DNA of 64,000 nucleotides from Mytilus galloprovincialis (taxonomy: Eukaryota; Mollusca; Bivalvia; Mytilida; Mytilidae). A program made the position numbers and the translations under genes. The notes beneath the pieces were generated by a model. It worked only from the letters and a program-made list of their open reading frames with translations, was not told the DNA's origin and made no database searches. Shown piece after piece: positions 12,745 through 26,997 of the stretch. Each line of letters opens with the position of its first letter. The stretch's first letter is position 1. Location: positions 63,827,261-63,891,260 of the forward strand of contig NC_134845.1 in assembly GCF_965363235.1 (NCBI RefSeq), written 5' to 3'.

Positions 12745-15700
12745 AATATTTGTTCTAAAAACGTGTTTGGACGACAATGAACGTGTTTATGGCTTGGTTT
12801 ATTGCCATAAAATTGTTTCTTGATTTGAAATGAATGATATGTAACAATGCTGATGACAAAAGTTTACATACATATTTAGATTTCGGAAGTTTGTAGTTTG
12901 AGATGTACTAAAGATAGTGGATGTAAGAAAAGAATTACATGTACATGATTCAGAGGATAATTTAAAAATAAAACAAAAAAATTGTTTAGTGTTTAGAATT
13001 TTCCATTGATAAGTTTTTAAATTAGAATAATACTAGTGCCTTAAAGGTACCCTGGCTAGAAAAATGTCGACTATTTGTATTTCATTTTAGTTAAAAGTCT
13101 TGACTTATGCTTATAAGTGAAGAAAATTAAACTGTATTTTGTATGCTTTAGAATTTGATGGCATAAGTCCGGCAAGCCCTTCACTCCTTACTTTGAAAAA
13201 ATTTATATAAGGATTGTATATCAGATTAACTGTTGCTTGCCTTAAACTTCCATTGACAAATGTTGTGTGGCCATAACCCCTATATATTGAATGCTAATAG
13301 AAACACATTATTTCATAATTTGTTAGTTTGTATTTGTAGTAAAATCTAGCATAGTTAAAAAATTCACTATGCATTATGCAAACTTTCATCTGACAAATGA
13401 AAATAATGGTTAAAATGGAATTTAAACTGATAGAGTTGACAAAACTGTGACCACATAAAAGTTGTATCAATTCTTTAAATTTTTCGCTAAATATGGAGTG
13501 AAATCTGTTTGTACCGACAGTATAAGATGGTCATTGATAAAAGTATTATAAAACGATGATCACAGTGACCCGCTAGAGAAAACAAACATGTATCACTCAT
13601 ATTTACTACATTTGTATCTTTCCATGTCATAAAATCAGTTATCCTGTTGACCATCTTGTCCGTTAATGTCCACTGGACTGGACATCTGCCCATAATAAGC
13701 CTCTGGACTAAAATGGATACTGGATAATGTACAGGGACCGACTAAAACATGTGCAGTCTCCTGCATCTGTCTTCATTAACATAGAAATTAGTGAGAAATT
13801 GTCATTCAGCCACATGTGCTAATCTGCCGTCAAATTTTGATAGCCTGTCTGAACAAAAGAAATCATATTTCATTTTTAATAGAAAGTGATGCATGATAAA
13901 AGAGTAGATGAAAGAGGTGAAATTTCATGCATTTTAATGTTGTTTTTAGCTATTATTATAGTCCTTTCAATTGTCATCCCGGAAGATGATAGCTTTGTTG
14001 TGTTGACTCAGTGGTCAAGTGCCTCATTTACACATCTTGTGTGTGTCCACTGGATTTCTTAATCACATTTTTCAGTCTCTTTCCTTCAAATTATGTTGTA
14101 AATATCTTCTTTTTTAGGTGTTTAGCAGAATAATTTTGTGGTTTATTGTCCCTAACCTTTGTATTGAGAGCCGAATTCCAGTCTTGTTTGTGTTTTAATG
14201 TCACATTAAAAAGTCAGAAATGATGAAGAACAGATGTGCACCAGTTTCAAGGTGACTTTCAGCAATAGCAAAATATATGTTAAAAAAAGTTTTATTTAAA
14301 TAAGTTACTTAAAAATGTTTCATACTTGTAAACAAGTAATGATGAAATGAATTTTAATGTTATTTACTACATGCAATTCATGAAATTCTTCACCATATAG
14401 TAGAAGGTCAATTGTATGAAATTTAAGATTAACATTTTATCACAAAAATGTCATGGATTTTTGTTTACAGTTGTATATATATAAATCATGTTAAACTACT
14501 TCAATGTCTATTTATTAATCTTTTTAAATATTTGATTAAGCTATATAAAATTGAAAAAGTATCCTACAGTACTGATGACAGGTCAACAAACCATAAACCA
14601 CGAAAAATGTTGAACTCATGTCGTGCTCTTTTGAAGGTTAAGATGCTGAACCTCTTAGTTTCCATGGCGATATAGATTTCCGTGATGGAAGGATGGGTAA
14701 CAGCAAGCCTGACGTCCATAGATTGTAACTTATTGTTCCTGGTTCTGATTGACACTGCTGGATTTTTTATGACTGGGTTGAGCACTTAATTGAAAAAGTG
14801 TCATCTTAAGATTATTACATATGAATTGTATTTAAAACAGTAAATACTATAATCCTACATAAAATTGTTTCATGGAATTTTAAATATCTCAAACTGATTC
14901 GTATTGAATATATCGAGTATTTCTGACTCAGTACACTTCCGACTAATTGTGGAAATTTTAATTGGAAACTGACATACTAGGTTTTCTCATGGTTTTGAAT
15001 CAGCCACAAAATTTTCTGGAAGATCTACTGCTGTGGGAAAACAATTGAATTTTCATTTTGTTCGTGATTTCATGAAAGGTTGTAATATTTTTCTGTCTTT
15101 CATATCTGGCTGAACATGTTACTTCTGAAAAGAAAATAATGATATTCATACCTAGATTCTTTTACTAAAGTTTGTAAAATACAATTTTATTATGATTTTT
15201 TTTTTAATAAATTAGGAAGATCTCAATCTTTACTCATACATCGATTTATAAGAAGATGTGGTATTGAGTGCCAATGTGACAACTCTCCATCCAATTCACA
15301 ATTAGTAAAAGTAAACCATTATAGGTCAAAGTACAGTCTTCAATTTTGAGTCTTGGATCACACCGAACCTCAAGCTATAAAGGGCCCAAAAATGACTAGT
15401 GTAAAACCATTCAAACAGGGAAAACGAAAGGTCTAATCTATATAAAAAAAACTAGAAATGAGAAACACTTATTAATAATAATATTTATTTCACACTTTTT
15501 AAACATAAAGCAACCACTTTTCTGATTATTGTTTTATTTCCAAATACATAATTGTAATAATAGGTATTCAAAACAAATTTTAAATGTGACCGAAGATGAA
15601 ATATTCTTTTATTACTATATTTGTAGGCCTGGTCATAATAAAACAGGTGAACATGAAAGTGGAAATCAACCAAATGAACTCCATGCTTGCTGCCAATACT

Positions 15701-16489
15701 GACTGAGATTTAAAGGTACCATCATAAAAATTTATTGTAGTGTGATATTTTATGACCAACTATATATATCTTTTTCATATATGTTTTATTTGGAAATGAT
15801 TACATTTTCTTGTGGTAATGTATTATGTTACAGCTATGGTTCTTATAGCAGGCAATGACCTTAGAAGGTAACATAAGAACTGTTCCCAGTTAGTAAGTGA
15901 TACAATTGGTATACTTCAGTGCGTATATTAAAATGTTTTAGATTATGAAAAAGAGCAATACTATGTAGATGTGCATATCAACAGGAAATTATAAATCAGG
16001 TTTTTTTCTAGGAGTTATGCCCCTTTGAACTTATTTGCTTCAATATACTACTGCAACAGTTTGTCATCAAAACTCCTTTGAAACCTTACAACAGAATTTC
16101 ATGAAACCTTTTAGATTATAAGGACATACTATGTATAGGTGCATATCAACAGGAAATTATGATATAACTTTTAGGCCTTACAGTTATTTTATTTGTCCAG
16201 TGACAATGTAGGGGCGTGGGGTATGTGAGCGCGCTCACTAAGGTTCTTTTATTCTATCAAAAAACTTTTTATTTATCCAAATTGTTTGTAATTGTTTTCA
16301 TTTGATTTTTATTCACATTCAGAGATGATGTAATAAGTTTTAATTGAAATCTGTTAAACCCATCAAATTTTTAAAATTTACGTTAAACTTTTTATGATAC
16401 ATGTACAACCATAGTTTTGATTCCTCTGTTAGGAGTGGGCATATCAACCTTTTAACAGTATGTATTCTAATGTTGTCATAATATATATA
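12745..16489. other. Intergenic or intronic DNA, no gene seen
   Basis: AT-rich DNA with only short chance open frames. It includes a dispersed-repeat fragment at 15245-15480 (GAAGATGTGGTATTGAGTGC start) and the 3' part of an ATACCC-family repeat at 15900-16253. Confidence 0.5.
15900..16253 (+). mobile_element. 3' part of an ATACCC-family Helentron-like repeat
   Basis: Two related internal segments (CATATCAACAGGAAATTAT twice) are followed by GGGGTAT at 16218-16224 and a perfect 14-base palindrome GTGAGCGCGCTCAC at 16225-16238. A GGGTAT subterminal repeat next to a terminal hairpin pairs with the ATACCC 5' end seen in the related copy at 34721. The 5' end is missing here. No protein is encoded. 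Confidence 0.5.
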
Positions 16490-17077
16490 CAGTAAAACCT
16501 GTATAAACCGGCCGGCTACGGGACTATGAAAAAGGGCCGGTTTAGACAGTGAGCCGGTTTATTCAGGTTTCCGTTTTGACCGGAAGTTAATGACTTGTGA
16601 CGTCCGATATTTTGCATGTAAGAGTTCTCTCTGATTGTAAATTATATCTGATAAATTAAAATACTTTCACTTCGTGTTTATCCAGGACTGAGGTTAAAAC
16701 GTAAGTTCAATCCGAGATATATTCGATGTGTCTTTTCGTTTCATTCACACGTTTATAATGTTTTAATAAATAATACAGCTCACTACTATACGATTGTAGG
16801 TTCGCAGTTTGACACCTGACTAATTGATTATCAAATATGTTTTGATTGCATATCGACCATTGAAATTAATTAGACAAACCGGTTTTGACAGGTAATAATT
16901 AATGTAAATAAGAGTATTGGGACTTCATAATTAGACCGGAATTCGGAATACACAGGGTCCGGTTTACAAAGGGTATTTTAACAAAGACTTTGAATGGGAA
17001 AATATGGGACTTTCATTTTCGGCCGGAATGGACAGGAAACCGGTTTATTCAGGGTCCGGTTTAATCAGGTTTGACTG
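16490..17077. mobile_element. TA-flanked inverted-repeat DNA transposon relic, copy 1
   Basis: It begins CAGTAAAACCTGTATAAACC and ends with the inverted counterpart GGTTTAATCAGGTTTGACTG. TA lies directly outside both ends (16488-16489 and 17078-17079). Internal CCGGTTTATTCAGG motifs make the TIR region complex. TA target sites and CAGT ends fit the Tc1/mariner-pogo group. It is 588 bp with no transposase frame, so non-autonomous. Confidence 0.75.
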
Positions 17078-18089
17078 TATATTAACCATAGAATAAAAAA
17101 CAAATCTTTCTAGAATGATTGGCTTAATTTACTGAAATTATAATTGTATTATTGCTGTTCAGCATTTAATGATTAACGTTACTAAATGATTTATCCCTTG
17201 AAATATTACAACTGGAGATTTAAAATGAAAATCTGATTTGATAAAAGCAAACAAGTTACAATGTAATTATCAACATTTACTATAATTTCCCTGTGGTTAA
17301 GTTGTATAAAGTACCGATTGCTGTGTATCATTTGGAACCCGAGGTGATGAAAATCGGTGATTTTATCAGTTGTCCGAGTTTTGATGTGTTGTTTGTTCGA
17401 CTTCTCCATTCATCTGTATCCTTCCCGTTACATTTATGATATCTGATGAAAATTCTTTTACATAAAATCCAGCTTCCAGGCATTTACAATTTATGAATTA
17501 GTCATTTTGGAAATTTGCAGGTTGTTATGATCGGAAGTTTGAATGTAAGTTTTTGCATGCTAAGTATTTTCATTCTATTAGAGCTAAAGGAGAAGGTTCT
17601 ATTATAACTGCCATCTTTAAAATCAGATGTGTAACAATATTTTCATGTGGTCTTTAAACTTAAATAAAGTAATGGTGCTGAGGATTAAAATATAATGTTT
17701 CATAATATGAAACAATGGCTGACAGTGAATTGAATTGAATAATATGGGGCATTAAGTGAAACCCTTCTCCCTCTATGCCATCCCTTATGCATACTTGTGT
17801 CCTCAAAATTTGTTTCTGTTCTCCATGACTTTAGTTTGCCTCAACCAAATTTTATAAACCTTACAAATTAAACAGTGCTTATTATTTAAGAATGATGAGG
17901 ATATTTAACTTCTTAGTTTTACAAAAGTCTGCATACAAGCTTATGATATATTTGTACTTAGTTGAACATTTAAATTTGTGCTTTACCTATACCTTTTAAA
18001 TCGACAAAAAAAGGTACCGTTGAAAAATAATTATGAATCCATAGTTAATTAAAAAATGGATGTCATGTATATATATATATATATATATA

Positions 18090-19141
18090 CAACTCGTCTA
18101 AACATCAACCCAACAATGTTAGATCTGTAAATTTGCTTTCGCAAATTTTTGGTTCTTCCCTCGCCGGGATTCGAACCCATGCTACTGTGATATCGTGACA
18201 CCAAATCGCCTGCACTGCAGCCGTCCCACTAGACCACACGACCACCTGGGCTCTCAATAAAAGAGCTTTCGGTGGGCATGTGTTACCTTTCCACGTCAGT
18301 TTTAATCTAGCGGCGTACTACAGTACATGATATATAAGGCATGAAGATGTTATTGTTACAGATCAGCTAAATTATCTATAGTAAAGGATCCTACAAATTA
18401 ATGTAAGATACAGTCACAGAAAATAATTATATTCATAAGTACGTCTGAGTCAGTGACAACCCTACAACAGATGTATCCATCGGATCGCCATCAATGATGG
18501 TGATACATGGCTGTGTACATAATGTATATACAACTCGTCTAAACATCAACCCAACAATGTTAGATCTGTAAATTTGCTTTCGCAAATTTTTGGTTCTTCC
18601 CTCGCCGGGATTCGAACCCATGCTACTGTGATATCGTGACACCAAATCGCCTGCACTGCAGCCGTCCCGCTAGACCACACGACCACCTGCGCTCTCAATA
18701 AAAGAGCTTTCGGTGGGCATGTGTTACCTTTCCACGTCAGTTTTAATCTAGCGGCGTACTACAGTACATGATATATAAGGCATGAAGATGTTATTGTTAC
18801 AGATCAGCTAAATTATCTATAGGAAAGGATCCTACAAATTAATGTAAGATACAGTCACAGAAAATAATTATATTCATAAGTACGTCTGAGTCAGTGACAA
18901 CCCTACAACAGATGTATCCATCGGATCGCCATCAATGATGGTGATACATGGCTGTGTACATAATGTATATACAACTCGTCTAAACATCAACCCAACAATG
19001 TTAGATCTGTAAATTTGCTTTCGCAAATTTTTGGTTCTTCCCTCGCCGGGATTCAAACCCATGCTACTGTGATATCGTGACACCAAATCGCCTGCACTGC
19101 AGCCGTCCCGCTAGACCACACGACCACCTGGGCTCTCAATA
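18090..19141 (-). repeat. 441-bp tandem array carrying tRNA-derived SINE heads
   Basis: The phrase CAACTCGTCTAAACATCAAC starts at 18090, 18531 and 18972, an exact 441-bp period; the third unit is truncated at about 19141. Units are nearly identical and the array lies between two (TA)n tracts. On the minus strand each unit has a tRNA-like segment (18164-18244, 18605-18685, 19046-19126) with an A box (TGGTCTAGTGG, GGTCTAGCGG in later units) and a B box (GGTTCGAATCC, mutated in the third unit). This fits a tRNA-derived SINE amplified in tandem with flanking DNA. The repeated minus-strand 70-codon frame is a by-product. Confidence 0.8.
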
Positions 19142-20569
19142 AAATATATATATATATGTATACAGTTAAACAAGACTAAATTGAAAACAATTTCCAAAGC
19201 TATGATTGTGTTGGATAAAAACCCCAATTTAAAAAAAAACACAATTTTTATACGTGTGCATGTAACAAATTTCGTTGTAGAGGGGTATTACTACAGAACA
19301 AACAACATTTTCTTATATACATTTACACCACTACATTCAAAGTGCTTCTTAAAGAACTTTGTTTACTCCTTTTGATAGAAGGATATGTACCTAATGTTAC
19401 TCACACTTCCATTTTAAAGGTCCACATCTCAAGTTGCATGGCATGCATGCTAGGTTCTGCTACAATTAAATATCATTAGGGAAATAAGCCAAATCTAATG
19501 TGTTTAATGTAACTACCAAATTTGTGTAGATTTATCTGAGCATGAAAATAGAAAATAATTTATGAAACATATTATCCGTATAAGGTTAAAACTCAAGTGG
19601 TTTAGGGTTTCTTATAACTACAAAAAGTGATCTTTTACAAACTGGAGAACAAAAGAGCTCTGTATGTAGTCATTGTGACCTGATACAGTTAAATACGGAA
19701 TAATGGTAGGTTTCGCTTAAAAGGTTAAGATGAAGCATCCAATGATTTGACCGAGACATTTATATATTGACATAGTGTCGTTTTCCTTTCGAAATCGACA
19801 TGGGATGTGAAATTTGACGATTGTAAAGTACGACTTATTTGAGAACACCTGCTGATCACTCTAATGTATTATGTCTTGATAAGCATTCATGACAGAACTT
19901 GTGTATCAATTTATCCAAGTTTTTGGAACTTGAAGCTCGAAAGTTACATTGCTGTGTCATTAATTGTCTTAATTGATGTTGGGATTGCATATATTATTTC
20001 ATTTGTTTACAATGATATAAAGTGATACAATTTACAATTTCAAAATTATAAATGATCTTTGGCTTTTTCTTTCATGGATAATGTATGACAGCCTGTTAAA
20101 TTTGTAATCAAAACACATTTCTATTTCTATTTATAAGTTGTACTTACAAGCAGGAACACTGCTAAATATAAAGCACAAAGAGTTTTGAAAGAAAGTTATC
20201 ATATCAGGATATCAAGATTCAGTTCATTAATTTTTTATATTTCTTACTTACAACTATAGGGGGAAATTGTTTTATAACTTAATGAAACTTGAATTTTTTA
20301 TGTTGTCTATGTCAGACTGATAGACGTCTCTTTCTTTTGACCTCAATTTCACAGTTCATTGACTTGCATTAAACAATAACTATTAGGTCACCCACTGAAT
20401 TACTGTTTCAATGAGAGCATGAGCTAAAGTTATATTTTGGTCCATAGAATTGTAAGATGTACATACTGTTCAAATGGGTGAAATCTTGACCTGTACATCA
20501 TTTTATATTTCATTGAAAATATGAGTTTTCATGATCAGCTGACCTTTTAGTTACTTCCAGTAATTGATT

Positions 20570-21765
20570 ATATCTAAGTAATGCTTGCCTCATTGGCACT
20601 CATACCACATCTTCTTATATCTAAGTAATGCTGGTCTCATTGGAACTCATACTACATCTTCTTTTATCTAAGTGATGCCTGTCTCGTTCGCACTCATACC
20701 ATATCTTCTTATTTTCTAAGTAATGCTTGTCTCATTGGCACCCATACCACATCTTATATCTAAGTAATGCCTGTCTCATTGACATTCATACCACATCTTC
20801 TTATATTTAAGTAATTCTTGTCTCATTGACATTCATACCACATCTTCTTATATCTAAGTAATTCTTGTCTCATTGGCACTCATACCACATCTTCTTATAT
20901 CTAAGTAATTCTTGTTTCATTGGCACTTATACCGCATCTTCTTATATCTAAGTAATGCTTGTCTCATTGGCACCCATACCACATCTTCTTATATCTAAAA
21001 CATTCTTGTCTCATTGACACTCATACCACATCTTCTTATATCTAAGTAATTCTTGTCTCATTGACATTCATACCACATCTTCTTATATCTAAGTAATTCT
21101 TGTCTAATTGACACTCATACCACATCTTCTTATATCTAAGTAATTCTTGTCTCATTGACATTCATACCACATCTTCTTATATCTAAGTAATTCTTGTCTC
21201 ATTGACACTTATACCACATCTTCTTATATCTAAGTAATTCTTGTCTCATTGGCACTCATACCACATCTTCTTATATCTAAGTAATACTTAGTCTAATTGA
21301 CACTCATACCACATCTTCTTATATCTAAGTAATTCTTGTCTCATTGACACTTATACCACATCTTCTTATATCTAAGTAATTCTTGTCTCATTGGCACTCA
21401 TACCACATCTTCTTATATCTAAGTAATACTTAGTCTAATTGACACTCATACCACATCTTCTTATATCTAAGTAATACTTAGTCTAATTGACACTCATACC
21501 ACATCTTCTTATATCTAAGTAATTCTTGTCTCATTGGCACTCATACCACATCTTCTTATATCTAAGTAATTCTTGTCTCATTGACATTCATACCACATCT
21601 TCTTATATCTAAGTAATTCTTGTCTCATTGACATTCATACCACATCTTCTTATATCTAAGTAATACTTGTTTCATTGGCACTTATACCGCATCTTCTTAT
21701 ATCTAAGTAATGCTTGTCTCATTGGCACTCATATCACATATTCTTATATCTAAGTAATGCAAAGG
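20570..21765. repeat. ~47-bp minisatellite, about 25 units
   Basis: The unit reads AAGTAATTCTTGTCTCATTG then ACACTCATACCACATCTTCTTATATCT. It recurs head-to-tail with point differences and a slightly longer variant (GTAATACTTAGTCTAATTG) in the later half. The core is the reverse complement of the end of the dispersed GATGTGGTATGAGTGCCAATGAGACAA family, so the array probably grew from one element end. Confidence 0.9.
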
Positions 21766-21838
21766 GTTGCACATATGATTCTGCAATGATCAGTGACAGA
21801 GATAAACACTACTTTTTTAAAATAAAATTACTGAAATA

Positions 21839-22752
21839 CAGTAAAACCTGTATAAACCGGCCGGCTATGGGACTATGAAAAAGGGCCGGTTTGGACAGTG
21901 AGCCGGTTTATTCAGGTTTCCGTTTTGACCGGAAGTTAAAGACTGGTGACGTCCGATATTTTGCATGTAAAAGTTCTCTTTGATTGTAAATTATATCTGA
22001 TAAAATAAAATTAAAATACTTTCACTTCGTTTTTCATTGTTTGTATTTGCATCATAATTCTCGCGTTGTTTGGGATTGTGAGGCGATAGTTTCGATTTAC
22101 TTCCATGATCGTTTATTTGAAACATTGGAATGGCCAATTAAAAAGCCAGAATATAATCAAACGTAATTTCATCACTATCGAAACGTTGTCGTACAGTGTA
22201 CAATACCCATTCATTGTTGTCATCCGGGTGTTTTTTCATTATCAAAGTCATTTGTTTAGGGGTTCACAACAGGGAACCCAGGATTTAGAAATCACGTGGT
22301 AAACTTTGGTAAATGTCTTTCTCCGCGATTTAAATTTGTTTATCCAACTTACAACGCAAGTTAAATCCGAGATATATTCGATGTGTCTTTTTGTTTAATT
22401 GACACGTTTATAATGTTTTAATAAATAAAACAGCTCACTACTGTCCGGTTGTAAGTTCACAGTTTAACACCTGACTAATTGATTATCCTAAAAAGCACTA
22501 TTGTATAAACAAATATGTTTTGATTGCATATCGATCATTGAAATTAATTAGACAAACCGGTTTTGACAGGTTATGATTAATGAAATAAAGAGTATTGGGA
22601 CTGCATAATTAGACCGGAATTTGGAATACACAGGGTCCGATTTACAAAGGGTATTTTAACAAAGACTTTGAAGGGGAAAAAATGGGACTTTCATTTTCAT
22701 GAATGGACAGGAAACCGGTTTATTCAGGGTCCGGTTTAATCAGGTTTCACTG
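21839..22752. mobile_element. TA-flanked inverted-repeat DNA transposon relic, copy 2
   Basis: Same family as 16490-17077: CAGTAAAACCTGTATAAACC at the left and GGTTTAATCAGGTTTCACTG at the right, TA on both flanks (21837-21838 and 22753-22754). It is 914 bp, about 330 bp longer, the excess being mostly around 22040-22340. No transposase domain is recognisable; the 65-codon frame at 22105 has no supporting motif. Confidence 0.75.
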
Positions 22753-22754
22753 TA

Positions 22755-25700
22755 CAAGAATGCGAAAGATTAGGCTTTTATCTAATTCACTTAACATACA
22801 GAAACATACCACTTAGTTAATTATTAAAGAACTTTACTTAAAATTCATCTTTACATGTCAAATACAAGAAATGCACCAAATGGCATCTAATAAGCTGCAC
22901 CATTTCTGTTCTGTAAAAAGAAACTTTATGTGAAACATACATACCTGCCTGATTTTGTCAGTATACTTCTAAATATTTGTAAAATTACCGGTAAACTAAA
23001 GAAGTTAAAGTCATAAGAAACCTCAAATTAAAAAAAATAAGGCATATATGTTTTTTTATAACTCAATGGATAGTTTTTGTTATAAAACTTATGTACATAT
23101 ACTTTTTTCTGAAGAAAATTCTTTAATATATTCATATTTAGAAGAAGTTTACTTTATTTTAATTGCTTCCTTCCAGGAAGCAATTCCCCCAACATATTTT
23201 CCATATGCAAAGTGACCTCAGTGTGACCCATCCCGTAAAAATCCGGTGATCGCAATACGCATGGATGTCCTTAAAATAAACTATTATCTGAATTTACATG
23301 TTAAACATGTGCTCAATTTCCATGCTTTTTTGTTGATTGTTGACAAACATGTGACCATCTTTAAACTTCGGCTTCAAAACACGAACTTTAATTTCCTGCC
23401 ATATTTTCACAACAACACTGACCGATTGAAAAAAAAATTGATGATTATACGAAATTTATGCGAAAAAATGATAAATTCGTGCACAGAAGACTAAGTTTAT
23501 GATGTTTGTATGCTTTGGTTCAAGAATTGGAGGAACATTATTTTTCACTGGTCACTCGTTTCTTGTGACTTTAATTAATCATTTTTAAATCTATAGGAAA
23601 GACAAAGTTGAAATCTTTAAATACTTTTTTTTTAAATGATACGCAGGACAAATGTACATACATTGTGTTTTTTTAAATGATATGCAAGACCAATGAACAT
23701 AGATTGTTTTCAAGGTTTAGACAAATCCTTGGTAAAGTGGGTCTGGGCTTGCTCTATGTTTGTATTTCAAGAAATAGACAGTTGTCTGTAATAAAATTAT
23801 GATTTATTAGACAAAAAGTGAATTAAAATAAATTTGAGAAATAAAAATCATTGATTTCAAAAGAAAGGAAAATCTATAAAATCTACAAAGATGATGAAAA
23901 TCCTTTTAAATATTGTAGTTTAAAGTCCGTATATTTTATTTTTGAAAAGTTATGATGTATTGTATACAAGGCATTATCGTGTGAAACAAGCGTAATCTAT
24001 TTATATGTCCGATATACAAACATCCTGCTGGTCGATTGATGTTAATATCTGTTTTATTGCCGAGATGTGAATAGAAATCTTCGGTTTCTTGGGAATCGAG
24101 GAAATCCTAGTAATTCTAGTGGCGGCAAAAGTATTGCTTGAATGAATATAGAAAGTAGGACATACATACAGGTCTGCTTAGTGTTATGAAGGTGTCCGAC
24201 TTTGCAGATATTTATATCGTGAATTGATGACCTGCCATTAATCTCTCTTAATAAATATAGTAAATGGTTTTCAGAATTGAAAAAGATGGAGATTTATCTG
24301 AGTATTAGCCGAGTAGCAATTCGACCACATTGTTATTTATTTAAATCTTTAAAGAGGATCCTTCCGATAAGTGAAGAGTAAACAAGCTTATTGATATGGT
24401 GTATAACGTTTACAAAAAAGGTGATTAAAGAGGTCCGATGTCGATACAATTGTATTGTGGCTTAAGACATAAGGCGGAAAGGTGTCAGCTGGCTATCACC
24501 ATCTATCAACTATTGTTAGACTTGACATGTATTTGAGGGGCTTGACACAATGAGAAGTGTGAAATTGTTGACTTAATAAATACTGATTCTTTAGAGCAGG
24601 GTTCTTTTTGTGATTGGCGTGAATATTTGGGTATATTTTAGGAATTTTGATGATGCACTTTGTCTGTTTTTAAGTAGCTTTACCTTTGTTTGAACTATTC
24701 TCATTTTTCTCTCTTTTTGCATTAATTTCTGCCTCCTTTTTTTTTTTACAAGATAATATATTTGCATATCTTTTAAAAGAAACAATTTAGATGGGGATTA
24801 TTTTAATCAATAATCTTGGACATGTTGGAAGAATGTACTTTCTAAGAGGACTTTGACATGACAATTGAATATATTCAGTCCGGATTCTACTTTGTCAAAA
24901 TTATCTCCCCATTACGCCAGTTCATTTTTACAATCGTAGAAATGGAAACCTTGTATCAATGATCATATGGGATTGGCTGAAATAATTGTGGTCATGAATT
25001 TTTTTAACTATCTGTCTTTTGTTCATTGTTAATTTATTCAATGTTTAAAATCCTTCAAATACACTTTCTTCATCATACATAGTATGTTAAAAAGACTATT
25101 TTTTTAAAATTTTGAACACCTGTTGTCAATGTATGTAATGGTAAATATATCATATGCAAATATTGTAACTAAAGTAGATTTATTATTTTACTGGCTGACA
25201 AATTTCACTGTGTGCTCTTGCTTGTTTTTAAATGTCTGTCACAGATACATCTTAAAAAGTGTTCCTAGAAAGAACTATACTTATGTTATTAACAAAGAGG
25301 AATCCTCCAGTTTGCTCTCCATTTATTTGATTAAATTATGTTAACTTATACAGGTACTAGTTTTAAAAAAAAACATTAACCTAACTTTGCATAAGAAATG
25401 ATACTGAGTAAAGGGACGGTAACATTTTGGGCCTTTGCTCTATACATAATGGATAGTTGTCTTATTGGTATTCATGCATTCCACATTTCTTAATTTTGAT
25501 AACACTTTTAAGGGATATGTTGTTTCAAGAATCAGGAAATACTAAAGCTCAAGACCTGTATACATGTTACAACCAAAACTATAATGTCGACCATACTCTG
25601 CAATCTTTCATGTCATATATTTATTTGCATGTCATGTTATAAAATGCAAATATTATAACTAAAATAGATAAATTATTATACTGTCTGACAAATTCCATTG

Positions 25701-26980
25701 TGTGCTCTCCTTCTTTTTAAATGCTGAACAATTTAGTGGCAAACGTTTTGACCACAAAAGTCATTTGAAACATTTGTCTCACCACAAATGAATTTAAGCA
25801 AAGTTTTTTTAACAACCATTTAATCGTTAGCAGTGTAATAGGCACATAATTAAACCAACACTTGTAGGTAAACAAATTATGCAGATATATTGTTTTTATT
25901 GTTGACAAATTTTTCTCATTTCAGATTTCATAAATAAAAAGAAAATTTCTTCAAACATTTTTTTGAGAGGATTAATATTCAACAGCCTAGTGAATTGCTC
26001 AAAGGGCAAACAAAATATTTTAAGTTCATTAGACCACATTCATTCTGTGTCCGAAACCTATGCTGTGTCAACTATTTAATCGCAATCCAAATTTAGAGCT
26101 GAACCCAGCTTGAATGTTGTGTCCATACTTGCCCCAACCGTTCAGGGTTCAACCTCTGCGGTCGTATAAAGCTGCACCCTGCGTAGCATCTGGTTTTTGT
26201 TTTGTTTCCTCTACTTATTGGATCTTCCTTCATACTATGAAAAAGAAAAGTCTGGATCAGATTTTTATTCTGTGGGTCAATGCTTTATTTAGGGATGATA
26301 AATTCACGCTATTTAACAAGTCACTGTAGAAATCAATTGAGGAAGATAATATATTTGGTTTCTGAATCGTCCACATAAAATCGCTGACCTAGGCAGTGAA
26401 TTGAATAAATTCAAATCTATTTGAAAAGATACGGTCTTTGATTAAATCAGAATAAATAATTTTGCGGCAAATCTATACAATCCACCCATATCATTAGGTG
26501 ATATATATGATTTACTGAACACCTTTTCTTCTTTTATACCATATAGTTCTGTATGTTAATATTGTTGAATCTTTATCCATCATCTATTAAAATCTAATGA
26601 TACCGTGAAAATCATTGATATTGAGAAGGTTTATGAAAAGGTTGAAAATTTGTTAATATATTTTCGATAGATTTAATTCTTTTCCAAATTTTAACACTCA
26701 TGAGAAGTTTTCAACTTGGTTTGTTTTGCCTGAGACTTAACTGTTATAGTAATCTAAGGTTTATCTGTGGTGGGAAAAGGAACTTCCCACAATTGAGAGA
26801 AACAAACTCATGTAAGACCTCTGAGGATGGTTAAAAAACAAGTATAAAAGTGTGTTGTTGCACATGGTTAGAAAAATTCTGTGGTTTTACTGAATTTATT
26901 ATACAAAATGTATTGAAAATAATGAAAGTTTAAATACAATTCCAAATTGTCAAACAATAGCTGAACATAGATATAAGAAT
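22755..26980. other. Intergenic or intronic DNA, no gene seen
   Basis: AT-rich; the open frames of 60-82 codons lack domain, splice or codon support. No clear repeat boundary was found. Confidence 0.4.
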
Positions 26981-26997
26981 TTGAAAAGATGTGGTAT

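Noticed and set aside
18164..19126. Three functional tRNA genes
   Set aside because: A and B boxes are present, but the third B box is mutated and the sequence continues as a SINE body and 441-bp repeat unit. I could not fold a convincing acceptor stem.
20570..21765. CRISPR-like array
   Set aside because: Units abut one another with no unique spacers, and there are no cas genes; it is a minisatellite in eukaryotic DNA.
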